Assembly: GCA_031292035.1 (NCBI GenBank)
Contig: JARLHX010000313.1
Location: 1 to 64,000 of the forward strand
DNA from: Negativicutes bacterium
GTDB taxonomy: Bacteria; Bacillota_C; Negativicutes; Sporomusales_B; JARLHX01
Length of the DNA: 64,000 bases
Direction of reading: 5' to 3'
Shown here: positions 36,190 through 44,903 of the stretch, piece by piece
How the letters are laid out: each line of letters opens with the position of its first letter
How positions within the stretch are numbered: the stretch's first letter is position 1
Position numbers and translations under genes: made by a program
The notes under the pieces: model-generated
Databases searched by the model: none
The model's input: only the letters and a program-made list of their open reading frames with translations
What the model was told of the DNA's origin: nothing

Positions 36190-36230
36190 AAATCTCTATC
36201 CTCATTCAAGGGTAGAGATTTAATTTTTTC
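36190..36230 (+). terminator. Riboswitch-controlled terminator ahead of cbiM
   Basis: AAATCTCTA (36190-36198) with adjacent CC pairs with TAGAGATTT (36213-36221), followed by AATTTTTTC. An upstream TTGCAATTG/CAATGCAA segment may supply the alternative pairing. Confidence 0.8.
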
Positions 36231-36249
36231 TTGGGAAAGAGGATGACCT

Positions 36250-36993
36250 ATGCGGATGGCACTCGGGTTGGGATACCTTTTACTGACAATGGCGATTTTT
36301 CCGCCAACGGCGCAGGCGATGCATATTATGGAAGGCTTTTTGCCCAAAGAACACGCCTTTGGCTGGTTTGTGGTTGTAGCGCCCTTTCTTATATTTGGCG
36401 GGAGAAAAATCGCCGCCATTCTGGCGCAGTATCCTGAACGAAAAATGCTGCTTGGTTTAGCCGCCGCCTTTATCTTTGTTTTGTCGGCACTCAAAATTCC
36501 TTCGGTCACCGGCTCCAGCTCACATCCTACCGGGGTGGGGCTGAGCGCCATCCTCTTTGGCCCGGCTGTATCCAGTGTTCTCAGCGCCATCGTGCTGCTT
36601 TTTCAGGCCTTGCTCCTGGCCCACGGCGGACTGACTACCTGGGGCGCCAACACTTTTTCGATGGGCGTGGCCGGGGCCTTTGTTGCCTGGGGTGCTTTCC
36701 GGCTGGCATTGGCCTGCCGGTTGTCGGAAAAAGGGGCTGTCTTTATTGCCGCTCTCTGTGGTGATTGGGTTACCTATATGGTAACCGCCGGGCAGCTAGC
36801 TGGTGCCTTTCCGGATCCGATCGGCGGCTTCTGGGTGTCTTATGCCAAGTTTCTGGCGGTATTTGCCGTTACGCAGCTGCCGCTGGCTGTTGTTGAGGGG
36901 ATATTGAGTGTGGTTGTTTATAGTGCCTTGGTGCGTTATGGCGAGCAGGGGCTGATCGATATTTGGTGGAGAGACAGGGGGGCTCGGTTGTGA
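36250..36993 (+). CDS. cbiM: Cobalt ECF transporter substrate-binding protein CbiM
   Basis: 247 residues. A signal-like N-terminus precedes the conserved MHIMEGFLP, whose His supplies the N-terminal Co2+ coordination after processing. Six to seven TM helices follow (VTGSSSHPTGVGLSAILFGP is a family signature). It is the S-component of the CbiMNQO cobalt importer. ATG 36250 follows AGAGG. First gene of the operon under the cobalamin riboswitch. Confidence 0.96.
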   Translation: MRMALGLGYLLLTMAIFPPTAQAMHIMEGFLPKEHAFGWFVVVAPFLIFGGRKIAAILAQYPERKMLLGLAAAFIFVLSALKIPSVTGSSSHPTGVGLSAILFGPAVSSVLSAIVLLFQALLLAHGGLTTWGANTFSMGVAGAFVAWGAFRLALACRLSEKGAVFIAALCGDWVTYMVTAGQLAGAFPDPIGGFWVSYAKFLAVFAVTQLPLAVVEGILSVVVYSALVRYGEQGLIDIWWRDRGARL

Positions 36994-37274
36994 CAACGAG
37001 AAGGAATCTGCTATTGTTGCTGCTGGCGGTGGCCCTGGTTGTGGCGCCGCTAGTCCTAAAGTCAGGTTCCGATTTCGGTGGAACCGACGATAAAGCCTCC
37101 GGTGTTATCAACGAGATCAATCCTGAATATAAACCTTGGTTTACTAGTGTGTGGGAGCCTCCCTCCGGTGAGGTGGAAACGCTATTATTCGCGTTGCAGG
37201 CGGCGTTGGGGGCTGGGTTTATCGGCTATTTCTTCGGCAGTATGCAGCACAAAAAGCGGATTGAGGCGAAGTAA
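36990..37274 (+). CDS. cbiN: Cobalt transport protein CbiN
   Basis: 94 residues with two TM helices flanking an extracytoplasmic loop (SDFGGTDDKASGVINEI; YKPWFTSVWEPPSGEVE), the CbiN pattern that assists metal loading of CbiM. A GTG start at 36990 overlaps the cbiM stop (GTGA); an earlier in-frame ATG/GTG at 36963 lies inside cbiM and is unlikely. Confidence 0.93.
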   Translation: MTTRRNLLLLLLAVALVVAPLVLKSGSDFGGTDDKASGVINEINPEYKPWFTSVWEPPSGEVETLLFALQAALGAGFIGYFFGSMQHKKRIEAK

Positions 37275-38036
37275 GTGCTTTATCTCGATTACTTGGCCCA
37301 TAACAATGGGTTGAAGGAAGTCAGTATCGGTGAAAAGCTGCTGCTGGGCGGGGGCGGGCTGGTACTGGCGCTGGCGCTGCCGCAGCCGGTTACCTTATTG
37401 GCCGTTGTTTTTGTTATGCACGGCGTGATGCTTTTCGCCCGGACTCCGCCAGGCTATCTTTGCCGGCTGTGGCTTGGACCGCTGGCTTTTTTGCTGACAG
37501 GGATTTGTAGTGTGGTGATCAGTGTCAGCGCCGAGTCTTTTGCTGCCTTGACCGGTATCTGGATCGGACCTTATTTCTTTGGGGTGACCTATGAAGGCCT
37601 TGCAGCGGCCGAGGTGCTGCTACTGAGAAGTTTGGCGGCAGTATCTTGTCTGTTGATGATCGCGACAACCACGCCAGTAGCCCATGTGGCCGCCTACCTT
37701 TCCCGCTTTCCGGCTATCAGGGGTGTTGCGGAAATTGCGACCCTTACCTACCGCTTTATCTTTGTCTTTTTGGCAGCGGCCGGTCAAATCTATACCGCCC
37801 AACAGTCTCGCCTCGGGTATGTAGATGCCAGGCGATCTTTGCATTCTTTGGCGTATTTAACCGCAAACGTCGGGCGGAAGACTTTTTTGGGGGCGCGGGA
37901 TTTGACGACTGCCCTGAACGCCCGCAACTACCATAGCCGGCTTTCGTTTTATTATCCGCGGCAGCAGGTGGTGCCATCCCGGCTTGCCTTGATAGCTGCC
38001 GCTTTGATTGCACTGGCCCTTTCGGCCCTGGTATAA
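37275..38036 (+). CDS. cbiQ: Cobalt ECF transporter T component CbiQ
   Basis: 253 residues, about five to six TM helices. Two coupling motifs near the C-terminal half (ARRSLHSLA and LNARNYHSR) contact the ATPase. The GTG start at 37275 directly follows the cbiN stop. It transmits ATP hydrolysis by CbiO to CbiMN. Confidence 0.93.
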   Translation: MLYLDYLAHNNGLKEVSIGEKLLLGGGGLVLALALPQPVTLLAVVFVMHGVMLFARTPPGYLCRLWLGPLAFLLTGICSVVISVSAESFAALTGIWIGPYFFGVTYEGLAAAEVLLLRSLAAVSCLLMIATTTPVAHVAAYLSRFPAIRGVAEIATLTYRFIFVFLAAAGQIYTAQQSRLGYVDARRSLHSLAYLTANVGRKTFLGARDLTTALNARNYHSRLSFYYPRQQVVPSRLALIAAALIALALSALV

Positions 38037-38055
38037 ATGGCACCTGGAGGAAAAT

Positions 38056-38904
38056 ATGGCGGTTCATCCATTAATCGACATTCGTGATCTTTCGTTTCGT
38101 TATGGCTACGACCGGATGGCCCTGGCCGGAGCCACATTATCGGTCCCGGCAGGGAGCCGGGTTGCGCTGGTTGGTCCCAACGGCGCCGGGAAGTCGACGC
38201 TGTTTTTGCATATTAACGCCATTTTGCGACCGCTGTCTGGGACGCTTTTCTACCAGGGACAACCTTATCGCTATTCCCGTGAGGCTGTTAGTGCCTTGCG
38301 GCAAAAAGTCGGACTGGTATTCCAGGATCCTGACACCCAGCTTTTTGCCAGCAGTGTGCTTGACGACGTGCTGTTTGGTCCGATGAACATGGAATTGACT
38401 CCCGGGGAGGCCCACCGGCGAGCTGAAGAGGCGCTGGCGGCGGTGGGGATGCTGGAGCATAGCAACGAACCGGTGCATTTTTTGAGCCAGGGACAGAAAA
38501 AGCGGGTGGCAATCGCCGGAGTGCTGGCTATGGACCCTGAGGTATTGGTAATGGACGAACCGACAGCAGGTCTTGACTACCCGGGGCTGATCAGTTTGCG
38601 GGAGATATTGGACATGCTCCACCGGCAGGGAAAAACGCTGGTGGTGGCCACCCATGATATCGATTGGGCCTGGAGCTGGGCCGACCTGGTCTATGTGCTG
38701 GCTCAGGGACAGGTGGTTGCTGGCGGTCCCCCGCAGGAGATATTGGGGCGGGCCGACCATGAGCGTTTGGGTTTTGCCAGGCCGATGATCGGCGAAATTT
38801 GCACCGCGTTGCAACAGCAAGGGGTATTGCGGCAGGATGCCGGAGGGCAAATGCCCCGCACCGCTGAAGAACTAGTGGCCCTACTGAGGCAAGAAAAAAA
38901 ATAG
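38056..38904 (+). CDS. cbiO: Cobalt ECF transporter ATPase CbiO
   Basis: An ABC ATPase of 282 residues. Walker A GPNGAGKST, Q-loop VFQDPDTQLF, signature LSQGQKKRVAIAG, Walker B VLVMDEPTAGLD and switch His in VVATHD are intact. ATG 38056 has TGGAGG upstream, 19 nt after cbiQ. Last gene of the operon. Confidence 0.95.
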   Translation: MAVHPLIDIRDLSFRYGYDRMALAGATLSVPAGSRVALVGPNGAGKSTLFLHINAILRPLSGTLFYQGQPYRYSREAVSALRQKVGLVFQDPDTQLFASSVLDDVLFGPMNMELTPGEAHRRAEEALAAVGMLEHSNEPVHFLSQGQKKRVAIAGVLAMDPEVLVMDEPTAGLDYPGLISLREILDMLHRQGKTLVVATHDIDWAWSWADLVYVLAQGQVVAGGPPQEILGRADHERLGFARPMIGEICTALQQQGVLRQDAGGQMPRTAEELVALLRQEKK

Positions 38905-38919
38905 ACAGAAGATTTCAGG

Positions 38920-38943
38920 GCAGCCGCAAGGCTGCTTTTTAAT
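38920..38943 (+). terminator. Terminator of the cbiMNQO operon
   Basis: GCAGCC/GGCTGC stem with a GCAA tetraloop, followed by TTTTTAATTT. Confidence 0.92.
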
Positions 38944-38992
38944 TTATCCGGGTTTGACTAGCAAAAGGAGTCTAATCCAGGCTATTTTGGAT

Positions 38993-39018
38993 AAAAAAAA
39001 GCCGGCACGAATGCCGGC
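38993..39018 (-). terminator. Terminator of the amtB-glnB operon
   Basis: On the minus strand a GCCGGC-containing stem with an ATTCGT loop region runs into eight T. It lies directly downstream of glnB. Confidence 0.9.
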
Positions 39019-39034
39019 GAGAGAGGTGGTGAAA

Positions 39035-39397
39035 TTAGCTTTGGGGTTCCATGATGGCAACGTCGCCTTCTTCACCGGTGCGGATCCGCACCGCGTTTTC
39101 CAGCGAGTAGACAAAGATTTTGCCGTCGCCGACGCGACCGGTCTTGCATACCCGTTTGGCGACTTCAAGCACTTTTTCTACAGGAACTTCACAGACGACA
39201 ATCTCTATTTTGACCTTGGGCAGCAGGTTAATGTTGACTTCCTGGCCCCGATAAATCTCTTTGTGTCCTTTTTGTACCCCATACCCATAAACCTGAGTCA
39301 CCGTCATGCCGGTAATGTCAATGGCATTCATGGCGCTTTTCAACTCTTCCAGTTTTTCGGGGCGGGTAATGATCTCAATTTTAGTGATCTTGCGCAT
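39035..39397 (-). CDS. glnB: Nitrogen regulatory protein P-II
   Basis: 120 residues of the GlnB/GlnK family, a trimeric sensor of 2-oxoglutarate and ATP/ADP. The T-loop (VQKGHKEIYRGQE) holds Tyr51, the usual uridylylation site; VGDGKIFVYSLENAVRIRTGE is the C-terminal family signature. It lies 16 nt after amtB, the usual pairing for GlnK control of ammonium uptake. Confidence 0.95.
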   Translation of the reverse strand: MRKITKIEIITRPEKLEELKSAMNAIDITGMTVTQVYGYGVQKGHKEIYRGQEVNINLLPKVKIEIVVCEVPVEKVLEVAKRVCKTGRVGDGKIFVYSLENAVRIRTGEEGDVAIMEPQS

Positions 39398-39413
39398 GCT
39401 ATCTCCTCCTTAT

Positions 39414-40853
39414 TTAAGAATTCAGGCTGGGTTTGGCCACGCCGACCGTAGTTGCCACAGGGGTTGAATGCAGGATGGGGGAACCGGCCATGAAATCCTG
39501 GTAGGCATAACCACGTTCGCCGTGTTCGGAAATATCCAGACCCTGTAGTTCCTCTTCGGGAGTAGACCGAAGCTGCATGAATAGACCGATGACTTTCAAG
39601 ATGACAAAGGTTCCGACGAGGGCAATGCCCCAACTGGCGCCGATACCGATCAGCTGGATGCCGACCTGGGCGGAGTTGCCGTAAAACAGGCCGTCAGCAC
39701 CTGCGGGGTTCACTGCGGTGGAGGCAAAGAGGCCAGTGGCCAGGGCGCCCCAGGTACCGCCGATACCATGTACGCCAAATGCGTCAAGGGAATCATCATA
39801 GCCAAATTTAGCTTTTACTACGCTGACTGCCAGATAGCAGATAACGCCTGCTCCTAGCCCGATGATCACTGAAGGACCGGCGGCTACATAACCCGAAGCC
39901 GGAGTGATGGCTACCAGACCGGCGACACAGCCGCTGGCGGCGCCGAGAACAGTAGGTTTGCCGTGGTGCATCCATTCAACAAAGACCCAAGATAAAGTTG
40001 CAGCTGCAGCCGCAGTATTGGTGACGATGAAGGCGCTGGCGGCCAGACCGTTCGCGCCGAGGGCGCTGCCGGCGTTGAAGCCGAACCAGCCGAACCAGAG
40101 CAGGGATGCGCCAATAACAGTCATTGGCAGATGATGGGGAAGCATAACGTCGGTGCCATAACCTTTGCGTTTACCAAGAACCAATGCCACAACCAAGCCG
40201 GATACGCCGGAGAGGATATGGACAACGGTACCGCCGGCAAAGTCGAGAACACCAAGATCATGAAGCCAACCGCCCATGCCCCAAACCCAGTGGGCCACAG
40301 GATCATAAATGAAGGTCGCCCAGACCAGGGTAAAGACCACGAAGGCGGGGAATTTCATACGTTCGGCAAAAGAGCCGGTAATTAGTGCCGGAGTGATCAC
40401 AGCAAACATGGCCTGGAAGATCATGAAAGCCAGATGAGGGATTGTGGCAGCATAGTCGACGTTGGGGTCTTGGCCAACCCCGTTGAGACCAAGCCAGGCG
40501 AAGCTGCCGATCATGTGATTGATGTCAGGCCCAAATGCCAGGGTATAACCCCAGAGGACCCATTGAACAGAGATGAGAGCGACGATGAAGAAGCTTTGCA
40601 TAATAGTGCTTAAAGCATTTTTAGTTCTGACCATGCCCCCATAGAACAAGGCCAGACCGGGAGTCATAATCATAACAAGTGCGGCGGAAATTAGTACGAA
40701 AGCAGTGTCGCCTGAGTCGATTTTCGGCGCATCTGCGGCTGCGTCAGCCACTGCTGCAACAGCGGGAGCAGTTTCATCTGCTGCCAGGGCAACAGGGACC
40801 AGGATCGCCACAAGGACCAAACATAACGCGAGAATTGACCAGAACTTTTTCAT
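39414..40853 (-). CDS. amtB: Ammonium transporter
   Basis: 479 residues. A signal peptide (about 1-25) is followed by an extra Ala/Asp-rich segment and 11 TM helices of the Amt family. Signatures include MVRTKN, the DFAGGTVVHILSG region with the first pore His, and GVHGIGGTWG with the second. ATG 40853 is chosen because AGAGG lies 9 nt upstream; ATG 40862 abuts that site. It forms an operon with glnB. A terminator hairpin in its leader suggests attenuation. Confidence 0.95.
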   Translation of the reverse strand: MKKFWSILALCLVLVAILVPVALAADETAPAVAAVADAAADAPKIDSGDTAFVLISAALVMIMTPGLALFYGGMVRTKNALSTIMQSFFIVALISVQWVLWGYTLAFGPDINHMIGSFAWLGLNGVGQDPNVDYAATIPHLAFMIFQAMFAVITPALITGSFAERMKFPAFVVFTLVWATFIYDPVAHWVWGMGGWLHDLGVLDFAGGTVVHILSGVSGLVVALVLGKRKGYGTDVMLPHHLPMTVIGASLLWFGWFGFNAGSALGANGLAASAFIVTNTAAAAATLSWVFVEWMHHGKPTVLGAASGCVAGLVAITPASGYVAAGPSVIIGLGAGVICYLAVSVVKAKFGYDDSLDAFGVHGIGGTWGALATGLFASTAVNPAGADGLFYGNSAQVGIQLIGIGASWGIALVGTFVILKVIGLFMQLRSTPEEELQGLDISEHGERGYAYQDFMAGSPILHSTPVATTVGVAKPSLNS

Positions 40854-40945
40854 GCGGAACATCCTCTCTTTAAAATGATTTTAAGATACCCTTTTCAAAA
40901 CAAAATGCGCCCGAAAAAACTCCGGACGCCATTGTCATGAGGGAC

Positions 40946-40978
40946 AGAAAAAGCCTTCGTAGTATTTCTACGAAGGCT
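40946..40978 (-). terminator. Terminator hairpin in the amtB leader (candidate attenuator)
   Basis: A perfect 11-bp stem AGCCTTCGTAG/CTACGAAGGCT with a 5-nt loop is followed on the minus strand by TTTTTCTG. It lies between the amtB promoter and gene. A second small hairpin (40907-40929, GCG-CCG type) follows. Read-through must be regulated or partial. Confidence 0.75.
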
Positions 40979-41012
40979 GCACTGCCTAAGGGTTTATGTG
41001 TTTATGTTTTAT

Positions 41013-41041
41013 AATATAACAGTCAAATGACAATGTGTCAA
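41013..41041 (-). promoter_or_regulatory. Sigma-A promoter of amtB-glnB
   Basis: On the minus strand, TTGACA (41041-41036), 17-nt spacer and TATATT (41018-41013). The start is expected near 41006, leaving about 150 nt of leader that contains the terminator hairpin. Confidence 0.82.
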
Positions 41042-41137
41042 CACAATTTTAATATCAGAAAATTGGAACTTTCGTTGACTTTTTGTCGAGCCTCTGCCAT
41101 ACTCAGGAATGGATATCATAATAATGGGGGAACCCGG

Positions 41138-41953
41138 ATGGCGGAGCTTCTTCGGGTCGGAGCCGTGGCGCTCCAGGCCAAGGTTAATGAAGAGAAGGAA
41201 AATCTGAAAAATACCGTCGACTGGGTAGTAGAGGCGGCCCGCCAAAAGGTAGGCTTGCTACTCTTTCCGGAACTGAGTCTGACTGGATACAGCACAAATG
41301 GTCCGGTTGTTCAACCGATCACCGTCGGCGGCAAAACCTGGGCCGCATTGCAAGAACTGGCGTGCCGATATGAAATCGTTCTCGCCGCCGGAATGGCCTG
41401 GCAGGAGGATGGGGAGAAGCGGCTGGCTCACGGTCTGTGGCTGCCCTCGGGCGAGGTTTTATTGTATTTTAAAACTCACTTGGGTCAACGGGAAAAAGAG
41501 GAATATACGCCAGGCGACTCTTTGCCCGTGTTTCAACTGCCTCAGGCAACAGTTGGTATTCAGCTCTGTCTCGAACAGCATTTTCCGGAAATTACCCAGA
41601 CGCTGGTGCTAAAAGGTGCGCAGCTAATCCTTTGTCCCCATGCCACCCCGCGGCTGTCACCAGCCGAACGGCAAAGGAGCTGGGACATTTCCCTGCGAGC
41701 CAGAGCCTATGACAATTGTGTTTTTATTCTTGCCGTAAATCAAGTCGGCGACAACGGCCAGGGGACAAAATATCCCGGCGGTGCGATGCTTATCAACCCG
41801 TTGGGACAAGTTATTGCCGAAGATTTTTCCGGACAGGAAGGATTGATCGTGGGTGATGTTGACCTTGGACAGGTAATCGAGTCCCGGGTTACGCCTCAAG
41901 GGCTATGCCGGCGCTTCTATCCGCCGCAAAGGCGCCCTGATCTATATAAATGA
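41138..41953 (+). CDS. Carbon-nitrogen hydrolase (nitrilase superfamily)
   Basis: 271 residues with the Glu-Lys-Cys triad of the nitrilase superfamily: Glu in FPELSLTGY, Lys in YFKTHL, Cys in GIQLCLEQHFPE. The superfamily hydrolyses amides, carbamyl groups or nitriles; the substrate is not assignable. ATG 41138 follows GGGGG; the longer upstream frame overlaps the amtB promoter. It lies 60 nt upstream of tRNA-Sec. Confidence 0.85.
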   Translation: MAELLRVGAVALQAKVNEEKENLKNTVDWVVEAARQKVGLLLFPELSLTGYSTNGPVVQPITVGGKTWAALQELACRYEIVLAAGMAWQEDGEKRLAHGLWLPSGEVLLYFKTHLGQREKEEYTPGDSLPVFQLPQATVGIQLCLEQHFPEITQTLVLKGAQLILCPHATPRLSPAERQRSWDISLRARAYDNCVFILAVNQVGDNGQGTKYPGGAMLINPLGQVIAEDFSGQEGLIVGDVDLGQVIESRVTPQGLCRRFYPPQRRPDLYK

Positions 41954-42012
41954 AGGATTGGCAGAATAAGCTAGTAGCGGATCAGCAAAAATAGTATATA
42001 ATATTGTTATAC

Positions 42013-42109
42013 GGGGGCGGATGGGGCCTGGTGGCTTCTGCGGTCTTCAAAACCGTTCGTGCGGCGCTAATCCGTCGCAGCTGGGTTCGATTCCTAGACG
42101 CTCCCGCCA
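42013..42109 (+). tRNA. selC: tRNA-Sec (anticodon TCA)
   Basis: A 97-nt tRNA with anticodon loop CTTCAAA, anticodon TCA at 42047-42049. It has the long 6-bp D stem (GGGGCC/GGCTTC) with a 4-nt loop, a long variable arm, a T arm with GTTCGATTC, and encoded CCA at 42107-42109. The acceptor pairs GGGGGCG with CGCTCCC. It inserts selenocysteine at UGA. TATAAT at 41997-42002 may be its -10 box. No selA, selB or selD is in the window. Confidence 0.95.
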
Positions 42110-42119
42110 CACTAATAAC

Positions 42120-42155
42120 AAGGCTTCTGAGGGTTTTTCCTCAGAAGCCTTTTGG
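42120..42155 (+). terminator. Terminator after tRNA-Sec
   Basis: AAGGCTTCTGAGG pairs with CCTCAGAAGCCTT around a T-rich loop and is followed by TTTGGT. Confidence 0.92.
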
Positions 42156-42353
42156 TCTTTATGATTGATTTAAGTTATCTTGGGAAGATATTTGGGAAGA
42201 TTCTGCTCCGATAAGCATTACTTGATCGAATATTAGCGTCATAATTTCTGTCATTTTTGTGGCAGCATCTTTGGATGCGTGCCAGGCTTTGTACACGGTA
42301 TAATAGGGGAAAAGCCACTTCTGAAGCCAAAGGGTATTTCTCAGCAGTAGGCT

Positions 42354-42398
42354 AAATAAAACAACCTTACAATACATTGTCGTAAGGTTGTTTTATTT
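42354..42398. terminator. Strong AT-rich hairpin between tRNA-Sec and the aldo/keto reductase gene
   Basis: A perfect 17-bp inverted repeat (AAATAAAACAACCTTAC / GTAAGGTTGTTTTATTT) works as a terminator in either direction. The surrounding stretch 42156-42543 has no convincing gene; a 72-codon minus-strand frame (42159-42377) overlaps this hairpin and lacks a clear ribosome binding site. Confidence 0.75.
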
Positions 42399-42543
42399 CT
42401 GAGATATACACCACGATGAGAATATTTTTAGGCAGGCACTCAGGGTAGTAGGTACTGTAAAATATTTTGTGTCTTAAGGGTTACGTTGAGTCAAAGGATA
42501 GTAGAACTTGCTTGTCGACTACTTTCGACTTTGGGTGGCTTTT

Positions 42544-43587
42544 TTAATAGAGATGCGAATTATCTGCGCAATATTCTACGTCTTCTAATATCCCTTTATA
42601 GTTGCCATGGATGAAATCGGTCAAGTAATCGATTTCATAGGTGGCTATTTCGTTTAATTGATCCAATAGATTATCTGACAGATCCCAGTCGCCGACAAGC
42701 AAGTTGTTTGTCATTTGTTCTTCTTTGGTCACGCCTACTACTATGGAGGCCACTCGCTTATCGCGAAGAGGCCAAGCAATAGCCAGTTTCCAAGCTGGTT
42801 CTCCTACTAATTTCGCCATCGAAACAAGGGCTTCGGCAATCTTTTTGCCTCTTTCGCTCCAGAATCTTGGCAAATCAACATGGGTACGGTAGGAAAAACG
42901 GGATCCCTCCTGCGGTTTATCGAAACCCACATATTTTCCTGACAACATTCCACCGGCGAGCGGGCTCCAGCATACAAGACCGATCCCCTCGTCGTGGCAT
43001 GCCGGCAGTATTTCTCTTTCGATGTCTCTGTTAATTAGATTATACATATACTGCCCGCAAGAAAATTTTTCAAGATTCATTCGGGTGCTCACGGCATTGG
43101 CCTTAACAATTTGCCAACCAGGGAGATTGCTGCAGCCTAAGTATCGAACTTTCCCTAGGCGAACTAGATCGTCAAAGGCTCTCATTGTTTCTTCAAACGG
43201 AGTATGGGGGTCAGGTGAATGCATATAAAATAGATCAATATAATCTGTCTTTAAGTTCTTTAGACTACGATCGCAAGCTTCGATAATATTCTTTCTTGAT
43301 AATCCTTTAGAATTTGGCGCAGGCCCTGTTCGGAAGAAACACTTTGTGGCAAGGATAATCTCATCGCGCTTTTTATCTTTTGTAGCTTCGCCGATGATGG
43401 ATTCCGACAGCCCGCCACCATATATGTTGGCTGTATCGATAAAATTCCCGCCAGCGTCCAAAAATAAATCGATGATCCTAGAGGCCGATTTTGCGTCGTT
43501 TCCCCATTCTTTGAAGCCAAATGAAAGCGTTCCCAAACAGACTCTCGATACCAGAAGTCCCGATTTTCCTAAATATCTATATTTCAT
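42544..43587 (-). CDS. Aldo/keto reductase
   Basis: A 347-residue NADP-dependent TIM-barrel oxidoreductase. The catalytic set is visible: Asp and Tyr in FIDTANIYGGGLSE, Lys in LATKCFF, His in FYMHSPDPHTP. GVTKEEQMTNN near the C-terminus matches the cofactor-binding region. The closest character is the YajO/Tas-type sugar-aldehyde reductases; substrate unknown. It follows the MFS transporter gene by 35 nt on the same strand, so the two are likely co-transcribed. Confidence 0.88.
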   Translation of the reverse strand: MKYRYLGKSGLLVSRVCLGTLSFGFKEWGNDAKSASRIIDLFLDAGGNFIDTANIYGGGLSESIIGEATKDKKRDEIILATKCFFRTGPAPNSKGLSRKNIIEACDRSLKNLKTDYIDLFYMHSPDPHTPFEETMRAFDDLVRLGKVRYLGCSNLPGWQIVKANAVSTRMNLEKFSCGQYMYNLINRDIEREILPACHDEGIGLVCWSPLAGGMLSGKYVGFDKPQEGSRFSYRTHVDLPRFWSERGKKIAEALVSMAKLVGEPAWKLAIAWPLRDKRVASIVVGVTKEEQMTNNLLVGDWDLSDNLLDQLNEIATYEIDYLTDFIHGNYKGILEDVEYCADNSHLY

Positions 43588-43622
43588 ACTAGGTTACCTC
43601 CTTGCGATCATAGGCCCTGAGA

Positions 43623-44903
43623 TCAAGGCTGGTAATTGGCGGTTGTCGGCGGATTGCTTGCAGTGTCGCTGGTTCCGGTGTTGTATTTGCTGGTGACCAG
43701 CACAACGATGGCCCCGGCCAGTGAGAACACCGCCGCCCACCAGAAGGCGCGCCCCCAATCATTTGTGGAGGCGGCATGACCGGTGATGAGTGGCTGTATG
43801 ATTGACGCAAACTGGCCGAAGCAATTCATGAAACCGGTGATAAATCCGGCGTTTTGGCCGCCGTATTCAATCGGCAATGAAAACCCTACAGGCCATGTAA
43901 ACGCTAATCCCACGAAGGCGGTGCAAATATACAATAGTGCTTGAGTGCTTGTTTGAACATTTTGGATCATCACGATAAAAGTTGCGCACCAAAGGTAGCC
44001 GGCGACCAGAATCATTCGCCGCCAGAAAATGTTATGCTTTGTATTGTTTTTAACCCAGTCCACAATAAACCCGGCGACATTCATCATGACAAAGAGGACT
44101 GCCCAGGGTATGGTGCTGAAGATTGCCATTTCTTCTATCGGCATGCCCCGGCCTGAGACGAAATACATAGGCAGCCACAACACTAGAAACGTAAAAACAT
44201 AGCTGTTGCAAGCCGCTTGTGCGGACGCGCCCCATACTTCAAGTTTCCTTAGCGGCTTTTCAAAAATAGCTGACACAACTTTGTTCTCGGATGTCGCTCC
44301 TTGGTCTTTCTGGAGAAAAACATCGTCGGTCATCTTCGCTTTTTTTGTCACATACATCCAGTAAGCAGCGAAAACAAAGCTGATGACGGCACAGGCATAA
44401 AATACGCTGCGCCAACCGTAGTGGGTCATCATATAAGCTGCGAAGGGAGTTGCTACTAACGGTCCTACGGCAATGGCCGAAAGATTTAAGGCCTGAATTC
44501 GGCCGACCATGCAGCGCGGCAGATGGCGGGCAATAAAGGATGCCTGTGCCGGCATAGTCGGCGCTTCTGCTATGCCTAAACCGGCACGCACCGCGATCAA
44601 AGCATAAAGATTGCTTGGCAGAGCGGAAAGTATACTTAATACACCCCAGCTACCTATTGAAATACCAAGAAACTTTCGTGGTCCGAATTTATCAGCGATC
44701 CAACCCACGGGCATCTGACATAAAAAGTAACCCCAAAAAAAAGCCGAAAATACATAACCCAGCGACTTGGCGTCCCATCCATACTCCTTAATCATCATAG
44801 GGGCGGCAACAGAGATATTAACGCGGTCCATGAAGCAGACTGTGGTGCTGATAAATATCCCAACCACCACTCCCCATGCTGCGAGGCCCTTGATTTTATC
44901 CAT
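43623..44903 (-). CDS. MFS transporter, anion:cation symporter type
   Basis: 426 residues, 12 TM helices. FMDRVNISVAAPMM in TM1 and the loop motif GWIADKFGPRKFLG are those of the ACS family (glucarate, galactonate or hexuronate:proton symporters). It is followed by an aldo/keto reductase gene. The sugar-acid substrate is inferred from family and neighbours. It is more distant from the two paralogous MFS proteins at 50213 and 63396 than those are from each other. Confidence 0.88.
   Translation of the reverse strand: MDKIKGLAAWGVVVGIFISTTVCFMDRVNISVAAPMMIKEYGWDAKSLGYVFSAFFWGYFLCQMPVGWIADKFGPRKFLGISIGSWGVLSILSALPSNLYALIAVRAGLGIAEAPTMPAQASFIARHLPRCMVGRIQALNLSAIAVGPLVATPFAAYMMTHYGWRSVFYACAVISFVFAAYWMYVTKKAKMTDDVFLQKDQGATSENKVVSAIFEKPLRKLEVWGASAQAACNSYVFTFLVLWLPMYFVSGRGMPIEEMAIFSTIPWAVLFVMMNVAGFIVDWVKNNTKHNIFWRRMILVAGYLWCATFIVMIQNVQTSTQALLYICTAFVGLAFTWPVGFSLPIEYGGQNAGFITGFMNCFGQFASIIQPLITGHAASTNDWGRAFWWAAVFSLAGAIVVLVTSKYNTGTSDTASNPPTTANYQP

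Noticed and set aside
42159..42377. Minus-strand 72-codon frame after tRNA-Sec, considered as an integrase remnant because tRNA-Sec genes can be insertion sites
   Set aside because: No recombinase motif, and its 5' end lies within a strong bidirectional terminator. No direct repeat of the tRNA end was seen nearby.
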